A DNA stretch of 64,000 nt, taken from assembly GCF_000143415.4 (NCBI RefSeq), contig NW_003314270.1:2200290-2264289 (forward strand), in the 5' to 3' direction. Below are positions 41,906 through 53,964 of the stretch, one piece after another. Under the pieces are notes generated by a model that had not been told where the DNA came from, ran no database searches, and saw nothing but the letters and a program-made list of their open reading frames with translations. The translations under genes were made by a program, and so were the position numbers. The DNA is from Selaginella moellendorffii. Its lineage: Eukaryota; Streptophyta; Lycopodiopsida; Selaginellales; Selaginellaceae. Every line of letters starts with the position of its first letter. The first letter of the stretch is position 1.

Positions 41906-44796
41906 GCTCAAAAACTCAAGAGGCCAGTTTTGTAGAGTGCAGCGCAGTTTTAGAAGATATAGCGATGGTAGATCTAGAGAAGAAAAATAAAATGGTTTGT
42001 TTAAAGATGTCTAAGTATGGTTTAAAATTTACAGATCTATTAAAGTTTTTTATAATTCTTTTTCTGGAGTATTGTTTATCTATTAATTTATTTTCTTAAC
42101 TAAAACACTTGTTTAAACTGCGAAAGCTTAAAATCGTCAGTAGTAAAAAAATTGAACACCCTAAACCATCCAGGGGTATGCAATTTGAACTTAGACTTTG
42201 GACTTTGTCAACTTCCCGTTTTATTCATTGCTAGCATCTTATACCAGTCCAGCTCGTCTTTTTAGCTAACCTGAATCTGCCTCAACGGTCCTCCATGTAG
42301 CCATGCCTCGACACACTGACAACGTTGATGAGACGATTTAGGAAGAACTGGGGCTCTGTGAAGATTTCGAACACTTCCATATGATGGACAGTGCTTGGAC
42401 ACTTACTTGTGATTTAGAAGAATTCGTTCCTTGCACCTTTTCTAAAAAGAATAAGCACTCCTTTGCCGCTTTGCTAAGTTCCTGATCTCTACTGTGCCTT
42501 ATATGAAACACGGGCATCGAATCGGTCTAGCTACCCGCCAATTGGCGCGGATGAGCGAGGTGCAAGCAGTTCCAAGACCTTAAAGCCAACATTACTATTT
42601 ATTCTTGGAAAATAAAAATTAACATTATTAATATTATTACTAGTGTTAACGATAATATTCCCTCAAATAAGTAGCTTCGATAATCATACCATGTTTATGG
42701 AGTTTTTTAGCCAATTCGCAACATGTATCTGTATCAGGAACCATCAAGTTGCAAAATGCCACATAACAAAACCACCTCCGAATTTGACAACATGTATGTT
42801 TTTAGCATCTCCTTTAGGACTATGCCTAGCAACTGTTTGTGGTTGTCAACTTAAGAAGTTCTTTAGCATTCTCCCGCTTACCCCCAGACACCATCATAAA
42901 GACATTGTGCTAGTTGTTTATCATCCAGTTTGAGTAGGCCTCTCTTTATTACATCTGCGTAGGTAGACAGGTGGTTCTGCAGCCACGTCTGGATGTTCCT
43001 TAACCATTTCATGAAAGAGCCTCTCATTGGGTGACAGACGAAGAACATTCTCAAACACACAAATCTCGCATTTGTAGCCCAAACCCTTCATCATGTCCAC
43101 GGCTTCCCAAAGCTTGCCCTCAAGAGGAGGAGCCCTTTCAAAAGGATACGAAAGTACTCTGGTGAAAGCCTCTTGATCACACGCCTGGTCAAGCGAGTCC
43201 AGAGCAAACCCAGCCTTCGGATCAAAAACCCTTCGTATCACGGTGTTTCTGCGCTTTTTTCCAATTAGCTTGTGGAAAACTGATACCTCTAAGTTTAAAA
43301 TGATAAATTATAAATATGTTTATAATTATTGAGAAATTGGATGAATAGATAATATTAAACTAAAAACAGCATTAAGCAAACCACGTCCAAACCGAGTGCA
43401 AGGTCATATCAAACACTATGTTAAACTGAGCAGCTAGAGCAGCCAAGTAAGAGAGTCAAGACCGTTATACAATAGGGAAGCCATATCTTGTAATAATTGT
43501 TTCATACAGCACCAAGGGCTGTAAGACATGATCGGGCATTGGAGGATTGGCTCAAACGTCTTGAGCAGCATTCCTTGAGCCTAGGAACGTCCTTCTCCCT
43601 CACCGTGAGCGAGAAGGCGCCCCAGTTGAGAGCATGCAGTCGTAGTAACGTCTACTGCAATCCCAACATTGTAGAATTGAATCAATGGCCAGTGTCACTT
43701 GCTCCCAGACTGCATCTTAGATCTTTTAGTGGTGAATCCTCCCATTACTCTAGAGTCTTGGTGCGAATGCTTGTGGTGTGAGCTGCATCCTCGTGCATTG
43801 TCCCTCCCTCTGGCGAAGCCCCGACATTCTAGCATGGGATCACGGTTGGTGCTGATAATTAATTCCTGCGCAGCAGGTGTAGAATTTGCTTCTTGAAATG
43901 AGATGGTTGTTGGGATAAGGTTTTGCTATTAATAGTACACGCCTCAATGCACTTTATTCGTTGCCCCTTAGGATTGGAATCATTTAATTTTCAGGCTTTT
44001 AAATGTTGAAGAAATCACGAGAAAAGGGGGATGTTTCTCCAAAGAGTTGACTGACAGAGTAATTCAATACTTGAAGTAACCATTGCTCTAGCTACCTCTC
44101 CGCTGGGACAAGTAGAGAAAGTTTTCAAAATGAAAAGAGCAGTGTATCAAGGCAATGGTATCAAACTGATTGTGATCAACCCAGCAGTCGTGATGGGTCC
44201 AGCTCTTCAGCCATGTTAGATCTATAAACATAAGGGGCCTGGGACCCCCCACTGCTCTTATTATCACTTTCGTTATATATTATATATATCTTTTGGCGCT
44301 TAGTTGGAGGCATAAGAACTAGCTGTAAAAGAACTTCACTTGTTGAACTACCACCCTCACATGGAATAGCTGGTCTACACAATGGAAGGATTGGTAGATT
44401 GAGTGCGGAAATGGAGGTGTTGGTTCCCCTTGGCTCAGTAGGGGTTGCTAGTCAATAGTCAATGAGGACATTGACATCTCTGAAGGGAGGGTGAGTGTAG
44501 CACATGTGATCATGGGATGAGATTTGAATATACTGTCACCGTAGATCCTTGGAACCTTGGGGGATAAATGGGGATAAAATAGCCACTAAGGGCTCTCTCA
44601 TCAAGCAATTGCCCCTTTTCCAGTTGGCTTAAGGGGAGAGAGATAAGGTGCGCTACAATACTTGTACTCATTTCGCCTTGAGTAGTCTTCTCAAGCACAT
44701 CTTAGGCTCGTGCTTTCAAGGCCTCAATCTCTCTGACTGGCTAGTGCTCTGTGAATACTTGCTGGTGTATAAATTCTCTACCCGTCTCAGCCAATA
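41906..44796. other. Gene-poor intergenic region
   Basis: This is the longest stretch without a supported gene outside the retrotransposons. It is AT-rich in places (42000-42130, 42590-42660, 43290-43380). A minus-strand open frame at 42921-43241 (107 codons, with LGYKCEICVFENVLRLSPNERLFHEMVKEHPD) looks protein-like, but I do not recognise it and it has no clear partner exons. Other ORFs look random. A TATAAAT word at 44768-44774 sits about 25 bp before the P450 start codon. Confidence 0.45.
42921..43241 (-). CDS. Unrecognised open frame, possible gene remnant
   Basis: It has 106 residues with balanced composition and no low complexity. It contains an amphipathic C-terminal half (ENVLRLSPNERLFHEMVKEHPDVAAEPPVYLRR). 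The frame runs upstream a little before the Met, in codons for RNTVIRRVFDPKAG, so it may be the 3' exon of a broken gene. I cannot assign a family, and it has no neighbour in operon-like or intron-joined arrangement. Confidence 0.25.
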   Translation of the reverse strand: MIRRVFDPKAGFALDSLDQACDQEAFTRVLSYPFERAPPLEGKLWEAVDMMKGLGYKCEICVFENVLRLSPNERLFHEMVKEHPDVAAEPPVYLRRCNKERPTQTG

Positions 44797-46550
44797 ATGG
44801 ATGTCATCTCAGTTCTTCTTGTCGCACTCGTGCTTGCATTGTCTGTTCTATGGATGGTGTGCAGCTTCCTCATGCGCTACTATTGGGTGCCCAGTGCTCT
44901 CCGTGCAGTGATGGAGAAGCAAGGCATACGAGGCTCACCCAATCCTCCAAATCCCATCTTTGACGTTTTTGATGGGAAGCCTGACATGAAGGAGATCAGC
45001 CACGACATTCTGCCTCATGTTCTTCCCTGGGCCGCACAGAACATGAAATTCTATGGTGGGCATCAATTTAATTTCACAACATTATTAGTGTACTTTCAAA
45101 TTCACTTTGATTTTCAGGGAACGTACACTTGAACTGGTGGCTGCGGGAGCCCCGGATTGTGATCTCAGAGCCCAAAATGATATGGGATCTGTTTATGAAG
45201 AAGCACAAGGATTTCGTCAAGTCCCACTTCATCAAACTCTTGTCTGATGATATCTTTCATAAAGGCCTCTTCCTTGCAAATGGAGAAGCTTGGGCCAGGC
45301 AGAGACAGATTGTAGCACCCAGATACTACATTGACGAAGTTAAGGTGATATTGCATTAAGTAGTCAAAGTCTAAAGTTGACTAAACTCTATTGTACAGGC
45401 AATGGTTAGAGCTGTGAACAATGCAACAAGCCAAGTCATGGCAAAATGGGAAGCATTTGTGAAGGACAGTGGAGACGTGGAGAGGGAGCTGGATGTTCAA
45501 GTTGAGTTCATGTGCTTGAATGTGGATGTTGTAGCGAGGACAACATTGGGGTTGGAAGACAATGACTTTCAAAACATTCTCAAGTATAACATCACATTGC
45601 TCAAGCTGCAAAATGATCAAGAAACCTGGAGCTGGTTACCATTTGCCAGGTACAGGTGGCTTAAGGAAATTGTACTTACTTACAGAAGATATTTTGGTGC
45701 AGGCTGATCCCTTTCGGTATAAACGTTGAGCGGTGGAAAGTACGGAAACAGCTGAATGACCTTGTTCGCAAGCAAGTGAGAGAGCGAAGAAAGAAGATGA
45801 CAGAAGGCAATAACATTGATTTTATTGGGAAACTCTTGGATAATCCAGATGTTAGGGAAGACGTGATTGTTGCCGAGTTGAAAACACTCTATGCTACAGG
45901 GTTTATCAGCTTGGCCCCACTTCTCTCATTCACAATGTTGATGCTGGCTCTCTATCCCAGTTGGCAAGAAAAGGCAAGACAAGAAGTTGACCAAGTTCTG
46001 GATGGAGAAGTTGTTAGTCCTAAAGATGTCACCAAGCTAATCACGGTAACCAGTTAATCAGATTTTTCATTTGATCCACATAACTAAGCTTGCTGTATGG
46101 TTCTTGTTTGTGCAGATTGAGATGATTCTGCAAGAGACATTGAGGCTGTATCCCACAATGCCGCTCATCCCAAGGGTGTGCATTAAAGACTCTATGCTGG
46201 GGGACGTGTTCATTCCCAAAGGACTGGGGGTGAGCGTTAATGTTGTTGCGCTTCATCATGACCGAGATCTGTGGGGAGATGATGTAAATGAATTCAACCC
46301 ATCCCGCTTCAAGAATGGTACTGCAACTGCAGCCAAGCATCCCATGGCGTTCATGCCATTTGCCTATGGAGTTCGAACCTGCATTGGAAGGGCCTTCTCT
46401 GAGGTGCAGTGCAAAGTAATCATTGCTATCATCCTTCAGAGATTCGAGGTTAAATTGTCCCCAAATTACCGGCACCACCCAGTCATTACAGGACCCCTGA
46501 TCCCAAAGAATGGCATGCCTGTCATACTCAAGCCAAGGCAGAACTTCTAA
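44797..46550 (+). CDS. Cytochrome P450, CYP72-clan type
   Basis: Five exons (44797-45055, 45118-45344, 45399-45649, 45703-46045, 46116-46550) give 504 residues, normal for a microsomal P450. An N-terminal membrane anchor (about residues 2-25) is followed by WVPSALRAVMEKQGIRG and by the C-helix WARQRQIVAPRY. The K-helix ExxR (QETLRLYP), the PxRF motif (FNPSRF) and the heme loop FAYGVRTCIGRAF with its Cys ligand are intact. The I-helix, however, reads YATGFISLAPLL where most P450s have the oxygen-activating AGxET/DT motif, so the acid-Thr pair is missing. The KQG, WARQR and RPL-like segments suggest the CYP72 clan, but the subfamily is not certain. The substrate is unknown. Confidence 0.9.
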
Positions 46551-47648
46551 GACAACAAATTTTAAAATAAATTTGTCTAGATATAAAAACCTTTATTCAT
46601 GTCCAAAAAGCAACACTCGGCATTTGCTCTGAGAATCGTGTTACACGGACGGAGGGGCAACAACATCGATTACCCTTCCATGTACATGTTGGTCAGGAGA
46701 ATGTAGCCAGCTGAATCCATAGCGGCACTCATAGCAGCCCGCAACAGAAACCAGCACGAAGGGCATGTTGTTGAACAGATCCTTGGCAAAACAAGAAACC
46801 TCCCCATATTCTTGTCACTGAAATCTGTCCAGCCTTCTCGTAAGGATCATCATCTTGTGAACATCCGGCCACCCATTGTCGATGCAGTCAACGATGTGGG
46901 ATCTTCTTGTACAGCAGAATACACTGGAATTGCCTGCAGAATACACCAGAATTGCCTGCAGAAGCTCCTTGCTCTTGTCTCCTCCTTGTAATGGTGCTCC
47001 ACACTTGATCGCCAAGGGATAGTGATCTCGCAAGCCGAACATGCTCGGCCAGAAATTTTGAACTTGTGAAGCTGCCATAAGCCCCAGATGCCCATTGTGC
47101 GCAAATGCTCCCAGCCTGATCGTCCAGGCGATTTCATCCCACTGCAGCATCAGATTCAGCAGATATAGCTTGAGATTCCCAGCGGATACATTTGCCACAT
47201 ATTCCAAGAGACTACATCACTTCGAAGAAATCTCAAAGAACAGGGATTCAGTCCCCTTCTCGGCAAATGCCTGAAACATCATGGTAAGTAAGACCAGGCT
47301 TTGGCAAGGTATCGAATTGAACACACCATCCCAGCGACAGTGTGGACCTGAAAGGCATGCAGGCACATACATGCTTTGTGTCAGTCACCTCAGAACCCAA
47401 CTCCCACCCATGTGAGTGAGCTCACCCAGATTGCAGGTATAATTGTAGCTAATTAGTTAATTGTTGGCAAATGCGTGAAAGCTTGATATTTACAAGTCAC
47501 TAGTGGCTCCACCCTGGGCAAGCTCCGCTATGAAGAATAATGAAAGCTACCTATGTGGAGCAGGCTGCCAGATCAGGTGTTCCAAGCATTTTCTGGACGA
47601 AGCTTGGGGTGAAATACAACCAGCAGCACACCAAAGATTCTAGAAAAG
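46551..47648. other. Intergenic region with an unrecognised open frame
   Basis: A minus-strand frame at 46815-47207 (130 codons, including QVQNFWPSMFGLRDHYPLAIKCGAPLQ and NGWPDVHKMMILTRRLDRF) looks like a decayed coding exon but I cannot name it. A tandem AGAATACACCAGAATTGCCTGC-type duplication sits at about 46914-46962. No intact gene is seen. Confidence 0.4.
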
Positions 47649-48510
47649 CTAGCAGGCATGAGCTTGATGAGCTCGAGCTTTTGAGTCTACTGGCTTGTGA
47701 GCAAATAAGACTTCGTCACTTACAACCTGGGCCATCCTTTGGAACCGCAACCCAAGTCTCCCCGACGCTCGAGACCCGCCTTGCCGCCATGTCCACCACC
47801 GTCCTCTTGTCCTCGCAGCACAGCACAACAGTGCCATTGACATACACAGTCCCTGTCTTGGTGCCAGCATTCTTGGCATCACACAAACACATTGTGCGTT
47901 GTTTGCCACAATTATAGCCCAGCAATTGCCTATGCATATGGCTAAACACAACAAGCGCCACCCTGGATACATCCCGCTCCCGGACCATTTCGAGAGCCTG
48001 AGCATCTGGATCGCCATGATCTCCACCACCTTTGTCAAAATCCTTGCCGCATATGTCACTGGGCTGAGAGCCCAGGCATGCTGGCCCGTTGTGGCCGAGG
48101 AACACGAGCGAGTGGCCCTTAGGTGCAAACAGGGCCAGGTGCATGATCTTTGCAGCGCTCTGCTCCATGTTGTCCATGCTGTAGGTGAGTCTTTGCGCCT
48201 GCACCTGATGTGATCGTCTCCCAGAGCTTCGAGTATCTAATCCACTTGTGCCCACCTCTTGGTGCTCTTCGACTTGGGCATGGGCTTGTGCGTGGCGGCG
48301 TAGCAGCAGTCGTGGTTGTTTAGGATCACTGCCTTGGGGCATTTCGAGCTTGCTTATCTTTTGCACAATCTAGACGTTCTCATCACCAAAAGTCGCTCAC
48401 AAACAGCACTAAATCCGGCTTGAGAAGCTCCAGGGCTTGGGCATCCAACTGCAAGTCCCATGTGTCATGGACGTCTCCCACAATCACAATCCTGATCTTC
48501 CCCATGTCTT
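47649..48510 (-). pseudogene. Calcineurin-like metallophosphoesterase pseudogene (TIGR04168-like)
   Basis: Read on the minus strand, 48510-48400 encodes IRIVIVGDVHDTWDLQLDAQALELL and PDLVLFVSDF, the metal-binding start of a calcineurin-like phosphoesterase. An extra T and then a TAG follow. Shifted frames then give AVILNNHDCCYA (the expected GNHD block) and later HSLVFLGHNGPACLGSQPSDICGKDF, GGGDHGDP and VVFSHMHRQL, ending VGETWVAVPKDG. The order matches the chloroplast/cyanobacterial TIGR04168 family as I recall it. At least two frameshifts and two stops break the frame, and one GD of the metal site reads SD. It lies between the P450 and SUV3. Confidence 0.82.
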
Positions 48511-48606
48511 GAATTGTAGGGTTTTGCTTCATTCAGACCTTTTTTACTTTAGAAAAAAACGATGATATTACCTTACAAATCATGGAGTGAGAACTAGAAC
48601 ACGGTA

Positions 48607-51381
48607 TCACGCAGCGCAAAGTTGCTTCCTCATGGTTTGCATTTGGAGAGATAAGCGTGACTGCGATTGCTTCACGCTCTCCCTCCCGCAGCCACCATCG
48701 TGCTCTCGCTCTCGCATCTCCTCTTGCCTCTTGCGGGCCTCCTCTCCCGTGAAGAGCACCAGCGACTCGCCTAGCATCTCGGCAATCTTGGACGCCATCT
48801 CCGCCGCCTGATGCCTCTCTGGGAACGCTGGCGCCGGGAAGTGCTGGCTGAGCCAAAGGTACATGGACAGCAGCTGGTGCCGCGTCTCCAAGTCGTAGAT
48901 CCCCGCGTTGTCGCTGGCAGTCCTCTGCGGCATCCCCATGGACAGCCTCACCGGGATCTTCCTGCTGTAGGCCGACGCGAAGCGCTGGAGCGAGCCCATG
49001 GACTTTGGATCCCGGCTGTTCACCGGGGCAAAGCAGAAGTTGTACTCGTCTTCGAGGGACAGCCCGCCGATGGCATCCAGCGCCGCCGCCACCTTCTTCA
49101 AGTTGTCGTTCTTGCACAGGAAGTACGTCCCGTCCAGCCGGCAGTGCTCCGAGAAGCGGTCCAGGAGCTGGGAGAAGGTGATGTCCGGGAGCTGGCTGGC
49201 GAAGAGCTCCAGCTGCTCGAAGACCGGGAAGAGGCCGGCGCTCGGCGCATCTTCGAATGGCTGCTTCATGCACTCGACCAGGTAGGGGATGTCCGAGGCG
49301 TAGAGCGTCGTGACTTGTCCCTCGGGATACAAGCTTCCGCGCCTCCCGGCTCGTCCGGCGATCTGCTTCACCTGTGACGCTGGAACTGGAATGCGCTGCT
49401 CGCCGTTGAACTTGTCCAGGGAGTTGAAGATGACCCTCCGGATGTTGAGGTTGAGTCCCATTCCAATCGCGTCGCTTGCCACCAGCACGTCGTATCCACT
49501 GCTGGGATCGTTGAAGAGCTTGGCTTGCTGCGTTCTCGTCTCGGGTGGGAGAGCTCCATAAACCACACAGCACTTGTGCTTGGTTCTCTGCTCGATTTCC
49601 AGCTTGACTTGGAAAATCTCCTTTCTGGAGAATGCCACCACGCAGTCCCCGGCCTCGATGAAGTCGAAGTTGCCTTTGGCAGACGTCCGGTCGATGGTGA
49701 GCGGCTTGAACCTCTCGTAGTGATGCTCCACAAACTCGTCACACGTCGCGGCACACAAAGTTTTGTAGAGCTCCAGCGCGCTTGGATCGCCACAGAGGTG
49801 GACTTCATCGGCCCGCAGTGCTAGAAAAGCTCTAGTCCAGGCCCAGCCTCGAAACTCATCTGCTGTCATCTGGACCTCGTCAATGACTGCCACTGACCAA
49901 GGCTTTGTGAGCACGGCCATCTCCACGGTGGAGGCAAGGTGAGTTGCAAAAGGAACTTCCCTCCTCTCCTGGCCAGTGTGAAGACTGCAATAAACTCCGG
50001 ACATGTTGGACTTCTCGTAAATCTCCATGGCCAGGAGACGCAGCGGGCAGCAGTAGATGCCAGTCTCAGCTTGCAAAAACCGTTGGAGAGCCGTGTAAGT
50101 CTTGCCACTGTTCGTCGGGCCGCAGTGGTATATCACCTTTCTCTTCATGGCCCTAGTGAATGGAAACCAGGCGTGTGGCTTTGTCAGGTCCGCGGACGTG
50201 ACTAGCTCCCTGTATCTGGTTATCTCGTTCGAGAACTCGGAGATGCAAAACTCAGCAAATATCGGGAAGAGGTACTCCTCAGCTTCATCACAAGGTCCCA
50301 CTTTGAGTAGCACGTCCTTGAGAAGCACCGGACATTTCGCCGTGAAGAACTTCCGGAACTTGCTGACAGCCTGTGGGAAGAACTTGGAGTTGATGTAGAC
50401 GGCGAGAGCCTGCGTTTTTGCCCACCCTCTCTCGGCAAACCTGTCGAGAACCGCTCCAAGCCGGAGCTTCTCATCGGGAGTCAGTAGCAGCGGTGGCGAC
50501 TTCACCATCGCCTGGAACAACGCAGTGGGGTCGGCAAACCCCTCGGGAACCATTTCTGGCAATGCTGGCTTCGCCACCTTCTTCTGTTTCTCCAGATCCA
50601 GCTCTTCTTCCTGGAACACATCTCCATCGTCGCCAACGGCTTGGAAGTACTTCCCCAAGTCCAGCTTCTCAGGCTGCTTGTTTGGTCTTCTTCCCGATCG
50701 TCTCGTTTCCACCTTCTTAGAAGCTGGCGGAGACTCAACAACGATCGAAAGAGCATTTGCTAGAGGAGGAGCTCCAAGGACTTTCTCCTCGAGAACTTTC
50801 TCTGCCAGAGGACCACCGAGAGTTGTTTGTTCGAGGGCTCTATCTGGTTGAGAAGCTTCTGTTGCTTTGTTTTGGGCCTCATTCTTAGTGTCTGTCGTGG
50901 AAGAAGTCTTGATATCTTTCTTCTTCGCTCCAAGAGCTTTCTTCTCGAGAACCATTGCTTCCTCATTCTTAGCTTTGATTGTGGAAGAAGCCCCGACATT
51001 TTCGTTTTTCGCTGTAACAGTTTTGAGATTCTTCGATTTCTTGTCTGCGGTAGATTTCACCTCAGCAGTCTTGGCCTTAGATTTCGTCGCCTTGGCATTC
51101 TTCGTTGATGGAACCACCTCGGCATTCTTCGTTGAAATCGCCTCGGCATTCTCATGCACTGCAGCAGCATCCTTCACCTTCTTTACGCGCTTAGGCCCAG
51201 CGCTCCCATTCCCAGTAACGACGGTGCAAAATCCTCGTCTCGCTGCTCGAATCTCCGAAGCGTCAAATGCAGGCCTGAATCCGACAGCCGCCGGATCAAA
51301 CCACCTGTGAACAAACCGAGAGCCTTGGAGCTGCCGCTGAATCTGCGAGTGCCGCGAGAGGATCCGCCACAGGGCCTTCAT
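48607..51381 (-). CDS. SUV3: SUV3-like mitochondrial DExH RNA helicase
   Basis: This is an intronless gene of 924 residues. The N-terminus (MKALWRILSRHSQIQRQLQGSRFVHRW) is an Arg-rich, acid-free presequence. Residues about 65-250 are a Lys/Ala/Glu-rich low-complexity spacer with repeated STKNAE and KNE words. The helicase core follows: GPTNSGKTYTALQ (Walker A), VIDEVQM (motif II), AIGMGLNLNIRRVIF, and QIAGRAGRRG (motif VI). The SUV3-specific C-terminal region is also present. SUV3 unwinds RNA for turnover in mitochondria, so this would act with exoribonucleases there. The gene is head-to-head with a PPR gene only 102 bp away, over a region rich in AACCCTAA-like words. Confidence 0.95.
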   Translation of the reverse strand: MKALWRILSRHSQIQRQLQGSRFVHRWFDPAAVGFRPAFDASEIRAARRGFCTVVTGNGSAGPKRVKKVKDAAAVHENAEAISTKNAEVVPSTKNAKATKSKAKTAEVKSTADKKSKNLKTVTAKNENVGASSTIKAKNEEAMVLEKKALGAKKKDIKTSSTTDTKNEAQNKATEASQPDRALEQTTLGGPLAEKVLEEKVLGAPPLANALSIVVESPPASKKVETRRSGRRPNKQPEKLDLGKYFQAVGDDGDVFQEEELDLEKQKKVAKPALPEMVPEGFADPTALFQAMVKSPPLLLTPDEKLRLGAVLDRFAERGWAKTQALAVYINSKFFPQAVSKFRKFFTAKCPVLLKDVLLKVGPCDEAEEYLFPIFAEFCISEFSNEITRYRELVTSADLTKPHAWFPFTRAMKRKVIYHCGPTNSGKTYTALQRFLQAETGIYCCPLRLLAMEIYEKSNMSGVYCSLHTGQERREVPFATHLASTVEMAVLTKPWSVAVIDEVQMTADEFRGWAWTRAFLALRADEVHLCGDPSALELYKTLCAATCDEFVEHHYERFKPLTIDRTSAKGNFDFIEAGDCVVAFSRKEIFQVKLEIEQRTKHKCCVVYGALPPETRTQQAKLFNDPSSGYDVLVASDAIGMGLNLNIRRVIFNSLDKFNGEQRIPVPASQVKQIAGRAGRRGSLYPEGQVTTLYASDIPYLVECMKQPFEDAPSAGLFPVFEQLELFASQLPDITFSQLLDRFSEHCRLDGTYFLCKNDNLKKVAAALDAIGGLSLEDEYNFCFAPVNSRDPKSMGSLQRFASAYSRKIPVRLSMGMPQRTASDNAGIYDLETRHQLLSMYLWLSQHFPAPAFPERHQAAEMASKIAEMLGESLVLFTGEEARKRQEEMREREHDGGCGRESVKQSQSRLSLQMQTMRKQLCAA

Positions 51382-51483
51382 CCACCAAGAGCCCTAATTG
51401 CAAGAACCCTAACTAAACCCCATCGCTTTACTTTAAAACAAAAGAAACTAGAAAAGCCTTTTAAAGCCATTTTATCTCGATGA
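51382..51483. promoter_or_regulatory. Short bidirectional promoter (SUV3 / PPR)
   Basis: Only 102 bp separate the two start codons. AACCCTAACTAAACCCC at 51405-51421 contains telo-box-like repeats, as seen near several organelle-expression genes in this window. Confidence 0.55.
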
Positions 51484-53928
51484 ATGGCTATGGATCGATG
51501 CGGTTGGAAGAGCTCCATCGCCTCTACTGGTATGATCTTTAGCGCCTCCATATACCACACTCCTAGAGTCGTGAGAAATGCCGCTCCAGAGATTGATTCC
51601 ACGCCCCAAACAGCAGGCGACGAGAGTAGTTCTTCTCTCTCGCAGCGAAGAGTTTCCCTCGTCACAAAGCCCACCAGAGCTCCTGTGCTTTCCGATAGCA
51701 CCGCGAGTATTGTTACTCCAGAGTCTTCGCGAAGTAAAAGTCCGGATAGAAATTCCCAGCACGGTGTCTGGGACTTGGATTTAATGGATGTCCAGCAGCA
51801 GCCAGAGAATCCGAGGCCTGGAAGTAGCACCAATCTTTTCGTCGTCAAACCTCCACACAAGGATCGAAAGACGAAGAAGAAAAGAATGGAAGAAGAAGTA
51901 CCGCACAACAAGAAGATATCTTCGCAGGCGGCCATTGGACTTCTCAAACGCTCCGGCGAAGAAGCTGTGACTTATATGCAGGGCCTGGTCGGCCTCGTCA
52001 AGAATCGGCCCTTCCTGTGGGACGAGGCAGGTCAGCTTTGTCTTGAAACAAACGAAAGAACTCACCGTTTTGCTTTTTTTTCTTGTTTTTCGTTTTCCTC
52101 TCGTCCAGATTATGCAAGAACTTGAAGCTCGAGGATCGCGAATCAAAGCCTGCGAACTCTTTTCTTTCCTCGACAAGCAAAGCGAGTACAAGCTCCACGA
52201 GCAAAACTGCGTTTGCATCATCGGGATGCTGTCACGAGAAGGAAAGCTGGGATTAGCGAGGGAAGTTCTCGAGGAAATGAAAAAGAAGAAGCTCAAACTC
52301 AGTGCAGTACCTTACACGATGCTGATTCATGCGTAAGCTGTTTAAATCCACTTTCTCAAAACGTCTTTGTGTGATCGATGGTGGAATCAGGTACGTGAAG
52401 CACGGTCTCGTGGAAGACGCTTGCAGCTTGTTCTACCGGATGATGAAGGATGGCTGTGAGGCCACTGTAGTGACTTACACCGTCATTATACACGGCTACC
52501 TCCGGCAAAAATCCAAGCTCGACCATGCACTAAGGCTTCTTGAAGTGATGAAAGAGAGCGGCAAGAAACCCGATGAGATACTCTACAATTGCCTCGTAAA
52601 TGGCCTGGTAAACAGCGGCCGACTGGAAGCGGCAGAAAAGATCCTGGACGACATGAAGCGAGACAAGGTGTCAGCCAACTTGGTCACGTACACAAACCTG
52701 ATTAAAGAGTATGCGAACACTGGAAGGTTGCAAGACTGTCGAAAACTCTTCCAGGAGATGAAAGATAAGGGAGAGTCTCCAAATTCCTGGACTTACAACG
52801 CGCTCATCCAGGGATACGGGAGGAAAGGCCTGTTCAAAGAAGCATTAGAGCTCTACGACGAGATGGACGGAGTTGGCTGCGCGAAGGACGTGCATACTTA
52901 CAACATCGCCATCGCAATGTATGGCAAGCGAGGCCTGCTCGAGGACATGGAACGCCTGCTAGACGAGATGGACACCAAAGGAGTTCCTCCTGATCAGGTA
53001 AGAAACTTAAAAGAGATAGAGGAACGGAAGAACTAATTAGAGCTTTTTACCAGGTAACTTACAACACATTGCTCGACGTTTACGCGAAAAAGAGCTACTT
53101 CGTGAAGGCTCATGAAATCCTGAGAGAGATGACCGAGGCTGGATACAGGCCAAACATCTGGACTTACAACATCATGCTGAGCTCCGCTAGAAAGGAGCAA
53201 AGCGTCGCGGAAGCTACGCAGCTCTTCGAGAATCTCAAGTCGAAGGGAGTCGTTCCAAACATCGTGACTTACAGTGCCATGCTCAGTCTCTACGGCCGTC
53301 ACGGACTTTACACTGAAGCTGCGAAGTTATGGGACGAGATGATCGAGGCAGGATGCATACCGTGCATCATTGCCTACTCTGGACTGATCGAGAGCTACGG
53401 CCACCATGGAATGTATCAGGTACGTAACGAGTTCCTACAAGAAAAAGAATTTAGTTTCCAGTTGAAAGCGGAAGCAAAAGGGAAAGCTTACCTCCAGAAC
53501 TTTGTTTGCAGGAAGCTCTTGCTTGTTTCCAGGACATGAGAAAGTCCGGCATCGTTCCAGACACCAAAATCTACACAGCTCTGATGGATGCTTACGGAAA
53601 AGCTGGCCGGTGCAGAGAGGCCGAACTCCTATACTTTGAAATGACCAAGGAAGGTTTCGTGCCAGACGGGATAACTTACGGCATCTTGGTTAGAGCGTTT
53701 GCCAATGCAGGCCGGCTTCGCGAGGGCCTCAAGTACCTCAAGATCATCCTCGAGTACGAGGAGCCAGAGAGTTACCTGTGCCAGAGGATCATCAGCCGGT
53801 ACAAAAGCTTTTACGAGATGCATGCCGAGGAGTCGAGTGAGGAGGACGACGATGACGACGAGGAGACTGAGATGGAGTCTAGTGAGGACGAAAGTAACGA
53901 AGGCGAGAAGCACCAAAACTCTCTGTAA
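51484..53928 (+). CDS. P-class pentatricopeptide repeat protein with acidic tail
   Basis: Five exons (51484-52026, 52109-52332, 52391-52997, 53054-53419, 53512-53928) give 718 residues in frame. After a Ser-rich N-terminal region of about 130 residues come about a dozen 35-residue repeats (YTNLIKEYANTGRLQD, TYNALIQGYGRKGLF, TYNTLLDVYAKKSYF, IYTALMDAYGKAGRC). There is no E or DYW extension, so this is a P-class PPR protein, expected to stabilise or process specific organellar RNAs. The C-terminus ends in an Asp/Glu-rich tail (EEDDDDDEETEMESSEDE). Intron 1 must use a GC donor (GAG|GCAGGT) to keep the frame. The tail and repeats do not identify an ortholog for me. Confidence 0.9.
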
Positions 53929-53964
53929 AGTTATATTAGAAGAAGAAAGAACACGAGATCTTAC

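Noticed and set aside
43497-43781. 94-codon frame MFHTAPRAVRHDRALEDW...
   Set aside because: No recognisable family, no splice partners, and composition like random intergenic sequence.
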